Below are positions 1 through 9,591 of a stretch of 64,000 bases of DNA, in pieces. Numbering within the stretch: position 1 is the stretch's first letter; each line of letters starts with the position of its first letter. Source of the DNA: Riptortus pedestris (Eukaryota; Arthropoda; Insecta; Hemiptera; Alydidae). The position numbers and the translations under genes were made by a program. The stretch lies in the NCBI GenBank assembly GCA_019009955.1, contig CM032228.1, positions 6,640,001-6,704,000 of the forward strand, written 5' to 3'. The notes below the pieces were generated by a model. That model saw only the letters and a program-made list of their open reading frames with translations. It made no database searches and was not told the DNA's origin.

Positions 1-235
1 TTTAAATACATTTTTATTTTACAAGATATACACGTTAATCAACCATCTAATCAAATATAATATAAAAAAATAATAATAAAATAAAATATTACAATAAGTA
101 CAACAATTACAAATAAAATTAATTAATTAAATGAAAAACAAATAAATAAATAAATAAAAAAAAATCAATTAAAGTTAAACTCAATCAATGTTTAATTTGC
201 GAGTCTATGTAAGGTAAATATATTGAATTATAATT
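1..235. other. AT-rich stretch, nothing recognised
   Basis: Strongly A/T-biased sequence with short A runs and no open frame or repeat family that I can identify. If the cathepsin B gene continues leftwards, this is part of its intron. Confidence 0.4.
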
Positions 236-900
236 CTCATTCCTCACAATCAACGATGTTTATTTTGTTATTTAGAGCCACTTTTGTTATATACACTTTT
301 GCCATATACCGAAGAAGAAATGAGTTATACACTAAAAACTATACCGGGAGTCAACAACAAAAGACTCAACTGAACAAAACAAAACTCGGTATGTGAATTA
401 GCACTAAATCCTCTATGATAATAAGCTGTACCAACATTTGTAGGGATGAGCAGAAATGGGGGTTGTAAGAAAGGCCTGAAATTAAAAATAGTGATATTTC
501 GTTTCAGATTGGTTTTTCGACAAATGTGCACATGACAAAACTTAGAGTTTTGTTGTATGACAAAGTATAAATATACACTAAAAGCTAAAGCGGGAGCCAA
601 CACTTTTATTGGCATCAACGATTAAACCGAACTTAACAAAACTGGATATGTAAATTAGCATTAATTCTCCCATGATTGTTAGCTATATTAAATTTTTTTA
701 GGTTCGAACGGGAGTGGGTGTTATAAGATATGCCTGAATTTTGAATTCGCGATATTTCATTTCTATTTGTTTTGAGACAAACGTGCAAGTAATAAAAGTT
801 GTTTTTTTTTGTTATTAATAGTAATTTTTTCGTATAACAATATATGAAGCAAGTAATTTGCGTAGAAATATTGATATCCTCAACAATTCTTTCCAATATG
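235..900 (+). mobile_element. Helitron fragment, internal tandem units only
   Basis: Two to three decayed copies of the internal unit of about 300 bp typical of the classical Helitron family in this window (phrases such as a gagtgggggttgtaag block followed by gatatttcgtttc). Both the TC 5' start and the hairpin-CTAG 3' end are missing, so this is a truncated copy. It lies in the intron or flank 3' of the last visible cathepsin B exon. Confidence 0.7.
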
Positions 901-1118
901 ATACTACTAACATGTAAATGATGAAAGACTGTATTCAGCTAGAAGGTGTCAAAGCTTCACAGGAATAAATATGAAACATGTAGAGCTTCACTAAAATGAA
1001 TGTATCGATCAAACGTGTGCTAGGCACCTTCTGCCTTTTCAACAAAATGATAATGTGCTACAAATAATGTAATATGTTACTATGTACTATGTAATATGCC
1101 ACGAGATATATTTTTTAC

Positions 1119-1232
1119 CTGATTTATAAGTTGTGAAGTCGAGGTATGCGGTGAAGGTTGCTTCGACAGGTCCATTCTTCATAATATCTCTCTGAATCTG
1201 CTCAATGCTACCAAGTGAATAACTCTTTTTTA
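1119..1232 (-). CDS. Cathepsin B-like protease, downstream exon
   Basis: The minus strand reads a pyrimidine-rich TTTCAG acceptor (ends 1233), an exon encoding KKSYSLGSIEQIQRDIMKNG, then PVEATFTAYLDFTTYKSG, and a GTAAAA donor (1118-1117). The KNGPVE...DF..YKSG block is a cathepsin B hallmark that precedes the catalytic histidine exon. The exon opens in phase 2, needing one base from the preceding exon, whereas the exon at 8669-8869 ends in phase 0, so at least one exon between them has not been found. The histidine and asparagine of the catalytic triad must lie left of position 1. I am sure of the family and less sure that the gene is functional. Confidence 0.88.
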
Positions 1233-1239
1233 CTGAAAC

Positions 1240-1500
1240 AACAAAAATAATATCTTTTAGTGTAAATCCAGTGGCATTTTCTTTCCATAGGCACATGCCG
1301 TTGTGGCGGAAGTGCGCCGGAACAATAATAATAACGGTTGTCTTGAATAGCTGTAGAGGTAACCATAAGATAACCTGCCGGGAAGTGATGTAGGGAAACA
1401 GGAACTATATACGCCGCCAGGGCAACATTTAAGTCAGTTATGTAAATGGCGGAGACCAATATACTCGTAGATGTGTTGTAGACCAAGTTGTGTGTGCTTC
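1240..1500 (-). other. Possible degraded occluding-loop exon of cathepsin B
   Basis: A minus-strand open frame carries YIVPVSLHHFPAG, which recalls the paired-histidine occluding loop of cathepsin B (family pattern PY..PPC.HH..G), but the flanking cysteines are absent. No AG acceptor in the right phase is visible, and the 3' side lies too close to the next acceptor for a normal intron. Coincidence is a serious alternative. Confidence 0.2.
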
Positions 1501-1995
1501 AATTAATGTTCTTGTTACATGTTCCATTAACTATGTTACAACTTTCTAAAATAAAAGTGTTGTGTTTGAAACGTTTATTTAATAATTTAACGAAGAACGT
1601 TAAAGTGATCCCTTCGTTAAACCGTGTTACCCGTTATTGTCCACTTGACAGCAGATATTCCACGCGCTGTATAACTCACTTGTGATCTAAACTCACTACA
1701 TGTTTTCTATTTATGACTAGAAGGAGAGGGGGGCTACGGACGGCAGTTTTTCAAGAGAGTACCAATAACTTGCTCAATACTTGAGTTACGGCAATAGGAC
1801 AACAATTGTGGACTACCAGTGATTTGATAGGTTCTATAGCATTTTACGTTGCGACATATAACTGAAGTTTATTGAATTTTCGAATTCCCCACCCCCTCCT
1901 AAACCACCACTATTCCAGGCCGATTTCAGCCAATAACAAATATGCCCTTTAGTGTTGCCTGAAACGGTTGAACATCGGCTATGGGTGAAACTAAC
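1501..1995. other. Intergenic or intronic, no gene seen
   Basis: No supported gene. The end of this stretch (about 1865-2013) contains fragments resembling the HINE family, including a block like its GATTTCAGCCATTAAC segment and a terminal AGCAGATTTCCCTTGAGGG, but too degraded to reconstruct. Confidence 0.4.
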
Positions 1996-2029
1996 ATTTT
2001 AGCAGATTTCCCTTGAGGGAAAAAAAAAA

Positions 2030-2680
2030 ATGCAAATTTCTGTCTCTAAAATAGAAATTGATTTTATAAAACGCCTAGGAGCCAGAAGAAACGACTCACC
2101 CAGGCCGGTTTTAATACGATTTATAACTACCTGGAAGAAACATGAATTTCTAACTTCTAACTTTAAACTTAAAGATGAGAGAATTTATTTTACTGAAGAT
2201 CTCCCTCTCAAAATGAGGAAACGAAGAAGAGAATTAATACCCTATCTACAAGTGGCAAGAGAAAAACAATGCCGAGCGACTCTAAGAAGGGATAAGCTGT
2301 TGTTAAACGGTAGGCTATACTCACTGGAACAGATACACAAGTCAAGAATCTTGCGGAAAGAAGAAAAAGAATCTACAGAGGAAGGATCTACAACAGTTGA
2401 TGGTGGACCGTTGGTGATGACAGCAGATCCCCGAACGCCTATTAAAAGGAAGCATATGACGTCACCCCAGAAGATGGTTTCAGGCAAGACAAAAACAGCA
2501 CTCCAAGGATTTTCCTTTAAACCTCGGTCTTCTTCTCTGGAAGGCAGGAATTCCTGTAGTCCACCAAATAAAGTAATACCAACATAGCATATAGAGCAGC
2601 TGGATGATCCTCTGGATAAGACTTGGCATGGAGACGGTAGTAATATCTTGTCATGGAACATTACTCGAACGATCAACCTT
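2030..2680 (+). pseudogene. Non-LTR retrotransposon ORF1 fragment running into an endonuclease start
   Basis: A 185-residue frame contains RPVLIRFITTWKKHEFLTSN, then LKDERIYFTEDLP, KMRKRRRELIPYLQVAREK and DKLLLNGRLYSLEQI. This pattern (RPVLIRF, a K-rich helix, I.ftEDLp, R..LiP.l..Ar, DKLling..Y) is that of the nucleic-acid-chaperone ORF1 C-terminal domain of jockey/L1-type non-LTR elements. The tail after residue 100 is low-complexity and basic. About 60 bases past the stop, in another frame, the text NILSWNITRTIN resembles the first strand of an apurinic-type endonuclease (LSWNvnG). No reverse transcriptase follows, so the copy is internally deleted. It sits in the big cathepsin B intron and is not host coding sequence. 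Confidence 0.6.
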
Positions 2681-2689
2681 CGGACAACC

Positions 2690-3030
2690 TGGACGGCCGT
2701 AACAACCCATTCATCAAAGCATTTTCCACACCAACAGGCTAACCAATTATCAACATTAAAAATAATTTGCAATAATATTAATGTATTTCCAAACATACTT
2801 AATGTTAAGATAATAAATAATGCAGTTATATGTAAAGTTAACAGTATTAAAGGAAGAATTGTATTATTTTTATGGGGTGCTTAGAGATCAATAACTAGTA
2901 CATTAATTATTGTATTCAATAACACTTATTATTATTATTATTATACTGTTTGTAATAAATCATAGAGAAGAATTATGTTAATTTGATATATCAGAGAAGT
3001 GATCTTTATTTAGACGTTAATATATATGTA
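2690..3030. other. AT-rich stretch, no gene seen
   Basis: No supported coding sequence. It contains a short TTA/ATT triplet run near 2928-2945, which could be a retroelement tail of the preceding fragment. Confidence 0.35.
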
Positions 3031-3032
3031 TA

Positions 3033-3098
<66 letters not shown>

Positions 3099-3113
3099 CG
3101 TGTATATATGTAT

Positions 3114-3163
<50 letters not shown>

Positions 3164-3230
3164 ATGTATGCGTGTGTATGTGTGTATATGTATGTGTGTA
3201 TGTATGTATATATGTATATTTAATTTACAT
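3020..3230. repeat. Compound (TG)n / (TA)n / (TATG)n microsatellite
   Basis: About 25 TG repeats (3040-3088) followed by TATG-type units, a pure TA tract (3124-3154) and more TATG units. The apparent cysteine/valine/tyrosine proteins in this interval are translations of the repeat and not genes. Confidence 0.95.
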
Positions 3231-3462
3231 TTGCATTAAATTATGATTTATTGAATTAAGTACTATAATTATTTAGATTAATATTAATATTATATTACAA
3301 ACCAATATATATCCTGTGTATTTCTACTTTAGAAAATAATATTAGTTATTTACACATTTTTTTAATGAGTTATATTATTTTAACAACGGTACTAATAGAA
3401 ATGGGCCAGACTCTTGGCAACATGTTGTAAAACATAAGCCAATAAAAATCTATCTATCTATC

Positions 3463-3590
3463 TATCCCTTGAGGGAAATCTGCTATTGAGGTCGTACTCA
3501 TGACGCGATTTTTGAAAAATTTCTTCAAATGTCCATCGATCCCACCCAGGAGATGACGAAAATGAGGTCCGTTCAAAATTATATATACAG
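3463..3590 (-). mobile_element. HINE-like element, 3' block
   Basis: Carries the palindromic terminus (CCTTGAGGGAAATCTGCTA variant), the gtcgtactcatgacgcg segment and the catcgatccacccaggag segment, and ends in TATATA where the mariner terminus begins. It appears to have provided the TA target of that element. Confidence 0.8.
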
Positions 3591-5225
3591 GGTGTCCCCA
3601 AACCAAACGGCCAAACTTCAGGGATCGATAGAGGATCGAAAAACTAAGAAAAAAAGTCCTCTGGCATATGCCTCGTTTTCGCTTCGTTTTTGAGAAAATC
3701 ACAAAAAACTGAAAATAGTTGTGCCAAAAGTGTATTTTTTTTTAATAATGTATTTAAATTACAAAAAACTATTGGCTTTTTGAGTAAGCTTAATTTTTTT
3801 AATTTACGAGTAAATTTAGAAAACATGAATATTCTCACGCTTTCCTTATCAATAAAACGTCTAGGTTGAGTGTTTAAACTTAAAAAGAAAGGATTAAAAT
3901 GTTTACTATCATTTTAATCCTTTTGGGGGGGGGGGGGGAATACAGCCTCGCATTCTCACATTAGTGGTGTTGCTAGTACTGTTCAGTGAAGTCAACAAAT
4001 ATGGCTAGATTTACCAACGCTGAATACGCGGACATAGCCTACGTCTACGTATTCTGCGATGGCAATGCACGTCAGGCAGTTCGGGAATATCGCAGACGGT
4101 TTCCTGACCGAGAAACCCCACACAGAGGTGTTTTTACCAGCACATCCAGAAGGCTTCGAGAGACTGGGTCCTTCTCATGTAATCTTCGTGGAAACCGTAT
4201 GCAGGCTCCGATGGAAGCCGACCTGAGGCGGAGGGAGAGGATACTGAGGCACTTCAATACCAGACCTGACACAAGCGTCCGGAGAGCTGCTTCAGTTCTA
4301 AGCATACCAAAGACAACCATTTGGCGCACATTAAGGGCTGACCGCAGGCATGCTTACCATGTACAAAAGGTACAAAATTTAATACCCGCTGATTATCCCC
4401 GCCGATTAAATTTTTGTAATTGGTACAAAGAACAATTGCAAAACGATGTAAACTTAAGTTCGAAAGTAATCTGGACGGACGAAGCGACTTTTACACGTGC
4501 GGGCATATTCAATCAAAGAAACTACCACCTTTGGGCACATGAAAATCCCCGCGCTGTTAGAGAACTTCACTACCAGCATGAGTTTTCTGTAAACGTTTGG
4601 GTCGGTCTTTGTTATAATCGCATAATAGGTCCCGTATTTTTACCTGCTCGACTTCACGCTGAAAGTTATCATCTATTCCTGGAGAATGACTTACGGGCAC
4701 TTTTGGAAGATATCCCTTTGGAAACAAGGCTTGAGAGCTGGTTTCAACTCGATGGTTGTCCTGCACATTACGGAAGGGCCGTACGAGACTGGTTGGACAT
4801 CAACTACCCAGGTCGCTGGATAGGAGGAGGTGGGCCGGTGCCTTGGCCTCCCCGGTCTCCGGACCTCACGCCACTAGATTTCTTCGTGTGGGAATACGTG
4901 AAAGAAAATGTCTACCGAGAGCCCGTCCGCACAAGGGATGACCTCATCGAGCGCATCAGAATGGTTTGCAACCAGCTCACCGCAGAACAATGTTTAGATG
5001 CAGTGCGATCTGTGAGTACGCGATGTGATGCGTGTATTGCAGCGAGAGGCCAGCACTTCGAACAACATTTACGTTGACGCTTTAGAAATTAACGATGTAA
5101 TTTTAGAGAAGGTAAAACCTTCAAAATTTTCGGGGTTTTGTTTCTCACTAAGGTAGACCCATATAAAAACTGAAACATTTATGTTTTCCAAGTAAGAATA
5201 TTTAATTATTTTATTAATTTTCTAA
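3589..5225 (+). mobile_element. Tc1/mariner element (DD41D), right terminus missing
   Basis: The left terminus CAGGGTGTCCCCAAACC directly follows TA at 3588-3590, as expected for TA-targeting elements. About 400 bp of leader with a run of 10 G then precedes an intact transposase. No inverted copy of the terminus is visible between the stop codon and the next HINE at 5238, so the element has lost its right end and should not be mobile in cis. Confidence 0.75.
3986..5077 (+). CDS. Mariner-family transposase, DD41D type
   Basis: An intact frame of 363 codons. The protein opens with an N-terminal helix-turn-helix region (residues 6-70, FTNAEYADIAYVY...ARQAVREYRRRFPDR) and a second one (about 75-125, SVRRAASVLSIPKTTIWRTL). 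The DDE catalytic core follows: D165 in IWTDEATF, D256 in QLDGCPAHYG, and D298 in PRSPDLTPLDFFVW, with 41 residues between the second and third acidic residue. All three catalytic positions are kept, so the protein could still be active in trans. It cuts and pastes DNA at TA sites. The ATG at 3986 or the in-frame one at 4001 (MARFTNAEY) could be the start; the latter matches the usual beginning of such proteins better. It is nested in the cathepsin B intron, with higher GC than its surroundings. Confidence 0.88.
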   Translation: MKSTNMARFTNAEYADIAYVYVFCDGNARQAVREYRRRFPDRETPHRGVFTSTSRRLRETGSFSCNLRGNRMQAPMEADLRRRERILRHFNTRPDTSVRRAASVLSIPKTTIWRTLRADRRHAYHVQKVQNLIPADYPRRLNFCNWYKEQLQNDVNLSSKVIWTDEATFTRAGIFNQRNYHLWAHENPRAVRELHYQHEFSVNVWVGLCYNRIIGPVFLPARLHAESYHLFLENDLRALLEDIPLETRLESWFQLDGCPAHYGRAVRDWLDINYPGRWIGGGGPVPWPPRSPDLTPLDFFVWEYVKENVYREPVRTRDDLIERIRMVCNQLTAEQCLDAVRSVSTRCDACIAARGQHFEQHLR

Positions 5226-5237
5226 ATTTTTAATCTT

Positions 5238-5359
5238 TTTTAGCAGATTTCCCTAAAGGGAAATCAGCTATTGAGGTCGTACTCATGACGCGAGTTTCGA
5301 AAAATTTCTTCAAATGTCCATCGATCCTACCCAGGAGATGACGAAAATGAGGTCCGTTC

Positions 5360-5424
<65 letters not shown>
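5238..5424 (-). mobile_element. HINE-like element, 3' block with (TA)n
   Basis: TTTTAGCAGATTTCCC, palindrome, gtcgtactcatgacgcg, tccatcgatcctacccagg, ggtccgttcaaaa and then about 29 TA repeats. The 5' half expected after the microsatellite is replaced by an unrelated hAT-like terminus. Confidence 0.85.
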
Positions 5425-5426
<2 letters not shown>

Positions 5427-5495
5427 GCGCCTCCCCTGGCAATTGTGCGCGCCCCCCAAGGGAGGCGCGCCTCACGGGTTGGAAACCGCTGGTCT
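5424..5495 (-). mobile_element. hAT-like terminus fragment
   Basis: Read on the minus strand this starts CAGCGGTTTCCAACCCGTG and is followed by GC-rich alternating sequence. It resembles CAGNGGTTCTCAACC-type hAT termini (the SPIN-like class). Only one end is recognisable. Confidence 0.5.
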
Positions 5496-5718
5496 AAAAT
5501 ATTAACTTGGACGTCTCGCGCTTACTTCTGTGGTGATCCTGTTTGTATTCAGCGGTGTATTCAGGGTTGGTGCACCTGTGCTCGCATTGTGGTGCATCAT
5601 AAACCGGAAGGGATGTGCATGGTGGTAGAGGATCATCGCTCGAATAACCGCATCTTGGGAACGGGTAAGGTTGGCAACCCTGAAAGTTATCCAACATCAC
5701 TTAATATAGGTATTTGTG

Positions 5719-5767
<49 letters not shown>

Positions 5768-5780
5768 TGTTTCCTTCCTA
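5496..5780. other. Unassigned sequence ending in (TA)n
   Basis: About 220 bp of moderate GC sequence without a recognised gene, then about 22 TA repeats (5719-5762). The TA tract may be the 3' tail of the minus-strand non-LTR fragment that starts just to its right. Confidence 0.4.
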
Positions 5781-7165
5781 TAGTAACCCTATAAGAAGGC
5801 CGTTTATTGCTTCTGCATGTCCCATGCATTTGTAGTGGGTTACAATTAGTTTATACAAAGATTATTTCAAAAGTATGAGATATACATATAAAAAGAATTA
5901 ACAATAACAACGGTAAATTAAAGTAAAAACATATAAAAAGAAGATAATTAGTCTTAAAAGAAAAAGAGAAAAAAAAATAATGAATGTCTATAAATATTTT
6001 AATGTAGTTGTATCAGCTATAATAAGTATTCAACTGATTAATTTGATCAAAAGCATGTTCCGCGAATATTTTAAAAGCATTATTATATTTTAAAAATAAC
6101 TTGTCTTCTTGTATTGGAAATTTGCCTTTTTTTTGTTCTGTCTTGTTTTAGTTTTTGTCGTTCGTTAGTCAGTAGTCTGCAATCGTATATTAAGTGTTGA
6201 CTTGTTTGTGGAGTTGAGTAATCACATGGGCAAGTATTGTCTTTTATGTTAAATCGTTGGTAGTAAGAATTTAGTGAACCATGTCCTGTGTTTAATTGTG
6301 TAATATGAAAGTCGGTTTGTATGTTTTTGCTGTTGAAATATGTGTTAATGTTTGGAATGAAAAGTTTTAAATGTTGTCCTTTATTAGTTACAGTCCAGTG
6401 TTGTTGCCACGTTTCAGTTAGATGGGCTTTTAACATATATTTTACGTGGGCTTTGGAGATTTTATTGTAACATTCGGGTAATTGGGAATCTTTTGAAGCA
6501 GACTTAGCAGCTCTATAGGCCAATTCATTTCCAAAATTATCAGAATGTGCTTTAACCCATGAAAAATATATGTTAATATGATTTAATTCTGCTATGAGTT
6601 CTCTGATTTGTGTTGTTAACGGGTCGTAGGTTGTATGGTTCTGTAGTTTTTGTATCATTACTTTACTGTCCGTGTATATACAAAGTGTATTATGTTGTGT
6701 ATGTTCAATTTGTATTTTTTGTAAAGTTTTCAGTATAGCGTATTGTTCTGCTTGAATGTTTGTGCAGTTGTGTCCCAGTCTAAATTTATGTATCTCTGTC
6801 AATTCCTGATCAATGAATATTACACATGCGCAGCCTACATTTTCCCCATCATTACTCCCATCTGTATATATTTCCGTTCTAAAAGTTTTATTTCCTTGAT
6901 GTATTAATATATTTGGAAATTTGCCGGGGTGGTACCATCTTTTGTATTCCAATTATGATTGGATTAAGCATTCGGCGCGTGATCTATTCCTTTGCTCCTC
7001 CAGTATCCGCTTGACCACTGCTTCTATGTCACTCCTTTCGTCGCCGCCACTTCGTGTTTCAGCAACAAGACGTCGCACATTGTAGACTCGCGGTTTTGAA
7101 ATTACTTTAGTGGTCTTCTGGGCTACCGCATAAGAGACGGTTTCAGCAAAGGATGATTTTTACAT
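5777..7165 (-). mobile_element. Internally deleted non-LTR retrotransposon (R1/I-type)
   Basis: On the minus strand an ORF1-like segment (about 7158-6955: SSFAETVSYAVAQ, KPRVYNVRRLVAETRSGG, SDIEAVVKRILEEQ) is followed, after one in-frame stop, by an RNase H frame and about 300 bp of 3' UTR that ends in (TA)n. Endonuclease and reverse transcriptase are missing, so ORF1 and the end of ORF2 are fused by deletion. The copy interrupts the gag region of the LTR element to its right. Confidence 0.6.
6083..6952 (-). pseudogene. RNase H and C-terminal zinc knuckle of a non-LTR retrotransposon
   Basis: A 289-residue frame opens in the linker before RNase H. RNase H catalytic positions are visible: IYTDGSND (first Asp), NIQAEQYAILKTLQKI (Glu) and CIYTDSKVMI (second Asp), followed by FSWVKAHSDNFGNELAYRAA (His and last acidic region; the usual NE.AD reads NELAY). 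Residues about 235-260 read CPCDYSTPQTSQHLIYDC, the CCHC zinc knuckle at the end of I/R1-type pol. The reverse transcriptase is absent, so this is a 5'-deleted remnant and not a host RNase H. The frame itself is unbroken, which suggests a fairly recent deletion. Confidence 0.82.
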
Positions 7166-7802
7166 AGCACACACCGTAAATTTAACATCTGGGTCTCGTA
7201 TGAAATTAACAAATGCTTCTGAATTGAGCCTCACCGGACCCTCTCGAACTTGTAGATTATCCATTTGGAATTGTAGCTCACGTATTTCATCGTCTATTCT
7301 TCGTTCTAGGTTGGTCATTTTCTCTTCAACATTCTTCTTAATGCCGCAGAGTTTTTCATCAAACTCGCCGACCATCTGTTCTATTGCTCCCACTCGTTTG
7401 TCCAATACCTCTGATATTTCGTGAGGTTTTTGGTTTGTTGGTCTAGAAGCTTCCTGAAGTTCCTGTCTGACTTCCGTGAGGATTCTCTCACTGTTACTTT
7501 TAGAAGCTTCCTGGATTTTTTCTTCTAACCTCTCGCAATTAGCCCTAGATGCTTTTAAGAGTTTCTGGTTATTTTCCATCATAGCGGATAAAATAGCATT
7601 TAACCAAATTGCTACTTGAGATAGGATTACTTACAGTAATGTCTTCTTTATCGTCAAGCTCGTGTGTACTTATGTCGATTCCTCGTCTTTGGAATTCATC
7701 TGTCAACCGCCTTTGTAGTTCAGCCTTATTTCCTGTTGTTGGCAGATCCAGTTTAGCCAGCTCCTTCTTCAGATGCTCCACTTTTAGTTCTTCAAACTTC
7801 AT
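7160..7802 (-). pseudogene. Frameshifted gag of a gypsy-type LTR retrotransposon, SAP domain
   Basis: Two overlapping minus-strand frames make one gag. The first (7802-7569) begins MKFEELKVEHLKKELAKLDL and continues PTTGNKAELQRRLTDEFQRRGI, a SAP-type DNA-binding helix-extended-helix. The second (7582-7160) is a long coiled coil with repeated LEEKIQEASKSNSERI-type heptads. One frameshift near 7590 separates them. The frame ends at 7160 where the non-LTR fragment begins, so capsid, zinc knuckle and all of pol are missing. The ATG lies 23 bases past the primer-binding site, the usual position for gag. Confidence 0.7.
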
Positions 7803-7824
7803 TTTCGTTGATTTTAATTTTGCA

Positions 7825-7842
7825 ATCCCACTTCTGACACCA
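7825..7842 (-). promoter_or_regulatory. Primer-binding site, tRNA-Leu type
   Basis: The minus strand reads TGGTGTCAGAAGTGGGAT, two bases after the LTR end. Its complement is the CCA-tailed 3' end of a tRNA-Leu as I recall it. Insect elements of the mdg3/blastopia/micropia group are known to use tRNA-Leu. Confidence 0.7.
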
Positions 7843-7844
7843 GT

Positions 7845-8440
7845 TGTTACGTTTTTATTACCAAAACCAGTAATAAACGTTGTTAATAAGAGTTCTTTTG
7901 GATTGCAAAATTAAACACTCACAAGTTTCACAGTTTTTATCACTGCACAATTTATTTCACAATGCACAATACACTTGGTAATTATTCTTAATTACTGCTC
8001 ACAGTATACACTGATAGCGTCACTGTTCTTCAGATTACACAGTCCAATAATTCACTCACGGTCACTGAAGTACACCAAAAGACGGCACTGCACTGTCCTT
8101 TACTTCGCAGCACTGCACTGTGTTAAACACGGCTCTAAGCTGTTATTACAGTCATGGCACAACACTGTTCTTATAAAAACACTTTACCGCACCGCACTAA
8201 GTCGCACTGTAGCACCGAACGCACATATGAGCACTTGAGAAGAAAACTGACTAGCTGGCCGGTTCTTTATATAGGTTGTCGGCATACATCAAAGGGGAAT
8301 TGGCTGGGCCCTTCGACGTCTGGACTGGAAGGGTCTAGTAGGAGGCTCGACCCTCTGTCGGCTTCTTTGATCTACCTCGCACTTCCCAAATACGCGATTC
8401 TCTCTCTGAAGGATTATTCATGTATTTAATTTTCGCAACA
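7845..8440 (-). repeat. 5' LTR of a gypsy-type retrotransposon
   Basis: Begins TGTTGCGAAAA (at 8440) and ends CGTAACA (at 7845), so the TG...CA ends are intact. It contains a core promoter, TATATAAAG followed about 30 bp later by TCAGTT (near 8273 to 8240), and a region rich in cagtgcagtgccgt-like repeats. It is homologous over its length to the solo LTR at 13620-14181. The primer site and gag start follow on the same strand. Confidence 0.85.
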
Positions 8441-8668
8441 ATATTAATATTAAATATTAACAATATTGCTTATGTATTGTTATATTACATATATTATAAG
8501 AGTATTCGAAATTGTCGAATTATAAATTATTTAAGTAGAACACCTAACGATACTAACGTAAAATGGTCAGACCCCTGGGGCAAAGCCTATGTATTTATGC
8601 CAAAATAAATAAATATAGACATTTTTAATTTACCGAATACTTTAATTGCAATAAAAATTGATACTTAC

Positions 8669-8869
8669 AATTGAAGAGTTGTAACCTCCTCCAGTGACAA
8701 TACCAACTTCTTTGAAGAAGTTCCAAGCTTTCGATGGGTATCCACCTCCACAGCCATAGCCGCAGTCGGTGCAGCAAGACAGCAGTTCGTTTGCAGAGAG
8801 TGCAGTCTTGTATTTGTCTTTAGATGCGATGCAAAGTCTGTCGGAGAAAGCCGATGCTGCTGCTACTGC
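8669..8869 (-). CDS. Cathepsin B-like protease, exon after the active-site cysteine
   Basis: The acceptor TTTGCAG ends at 8870 and the consensus donor GTAAGTAT starts at 8668. The 67 codons encode AVAAASAFSDRLCIASKDKY, then LSANELLSCCTDCGYGCGGG and YPSKAWNFFKEVGIVTGGG. The SANELLSCC and CGGGYP..AW blocks are diagnostic of papain-like enzymes of the cathepsin B group. Phase is 0 at both ends and joins the CGSCW at the end of the preceding exon. The intron to the next exon found (1232) is 7.4 kb and contains the LTR element, the mariner and non-LTR pieces. Confidence 0.93.
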
Positions 8870-9082
8870 CTGCAAAGCAAATATACAATGATTCTATGTG
8901 TTTGTTGTTGTTGCACTTAACTGCCATCCATTGTTGCGGTCTGATCTGATTAATTATTAATTACAGTACTAGATATAGTAAATAGTTTTTAATTAGTTAT
9001 ATTCTGATATATTTCAGTAATTGTTTTCTTTTTTCCTTTGTGAAGTTGACACACTTGTTTGTTTACGTTTCAGGCGCTTAAG

Positions 9083-9591
9083 GGAAATCAGCTATTGACG
9101 CGAGTTTCAAAAAAAAATGTCAAATGTCCATCGATCCTACCCAGCAGATGCGTTCAAAACTATATGTGTATATATATATATATGTATATTTGTCTGTTAC
9201 CGCTCTAGCGGTCGCAATTTTTGTTTGATCGTTACATATTTAGTCGTTTTATGTAAAAAGAAAGATCAAGTTCGTTAATGGCTGAAATCGGACCAGTGGG
9301 AGGGGGGTTTAGAGAGGAGGAGTTTCTAAAATTCGAAATATTTCCGTTACTATACGTCGGATCAAAAAATTGTATAGAATCAGTCTTATTGAAAATTAAA
9401 TTTACTATAAATATTGTTATATACATTTATTCTCTACCTTGAATATTAACCGAAATATTTGCATTTTTATGAAATCCGTCATTTTTATGGAAGCCGTCTT
9501 CTTAACTGTTTGGCTCTCGTGAAATGTCTATTGTAAAACTTCACGTGGGTAATCTGCTTAGTTTACGCAGCCCCTGCGTGACGGACTTTTT
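9083..9591 (-). mobile_element. HINE-like element, nearly complete
   Basis: Contains the 3' block (part of the palindrome lost), a short (TA)n centre, the conserved ctctagcggtcgcaattttt segment, gatcaagttcgttaatggct, aatattaaccga, and the 5' end with the subterminal GGAAATCTGCTTAGT-like repeat and CAGCCCCTGCGTGACGGAC. Confidence 0.9.

Noticed and set aside
2983..3246. Cys/Val/Tyr-rich small proteins
   Set aside because: They are translations of (TG)n, (TA)n and (TATG)n in every frame.
4072..4329. Antisense frame inside the mariner transposase
   Set aside because: It overlaps a clear transposase on the other strand and shows no motif.
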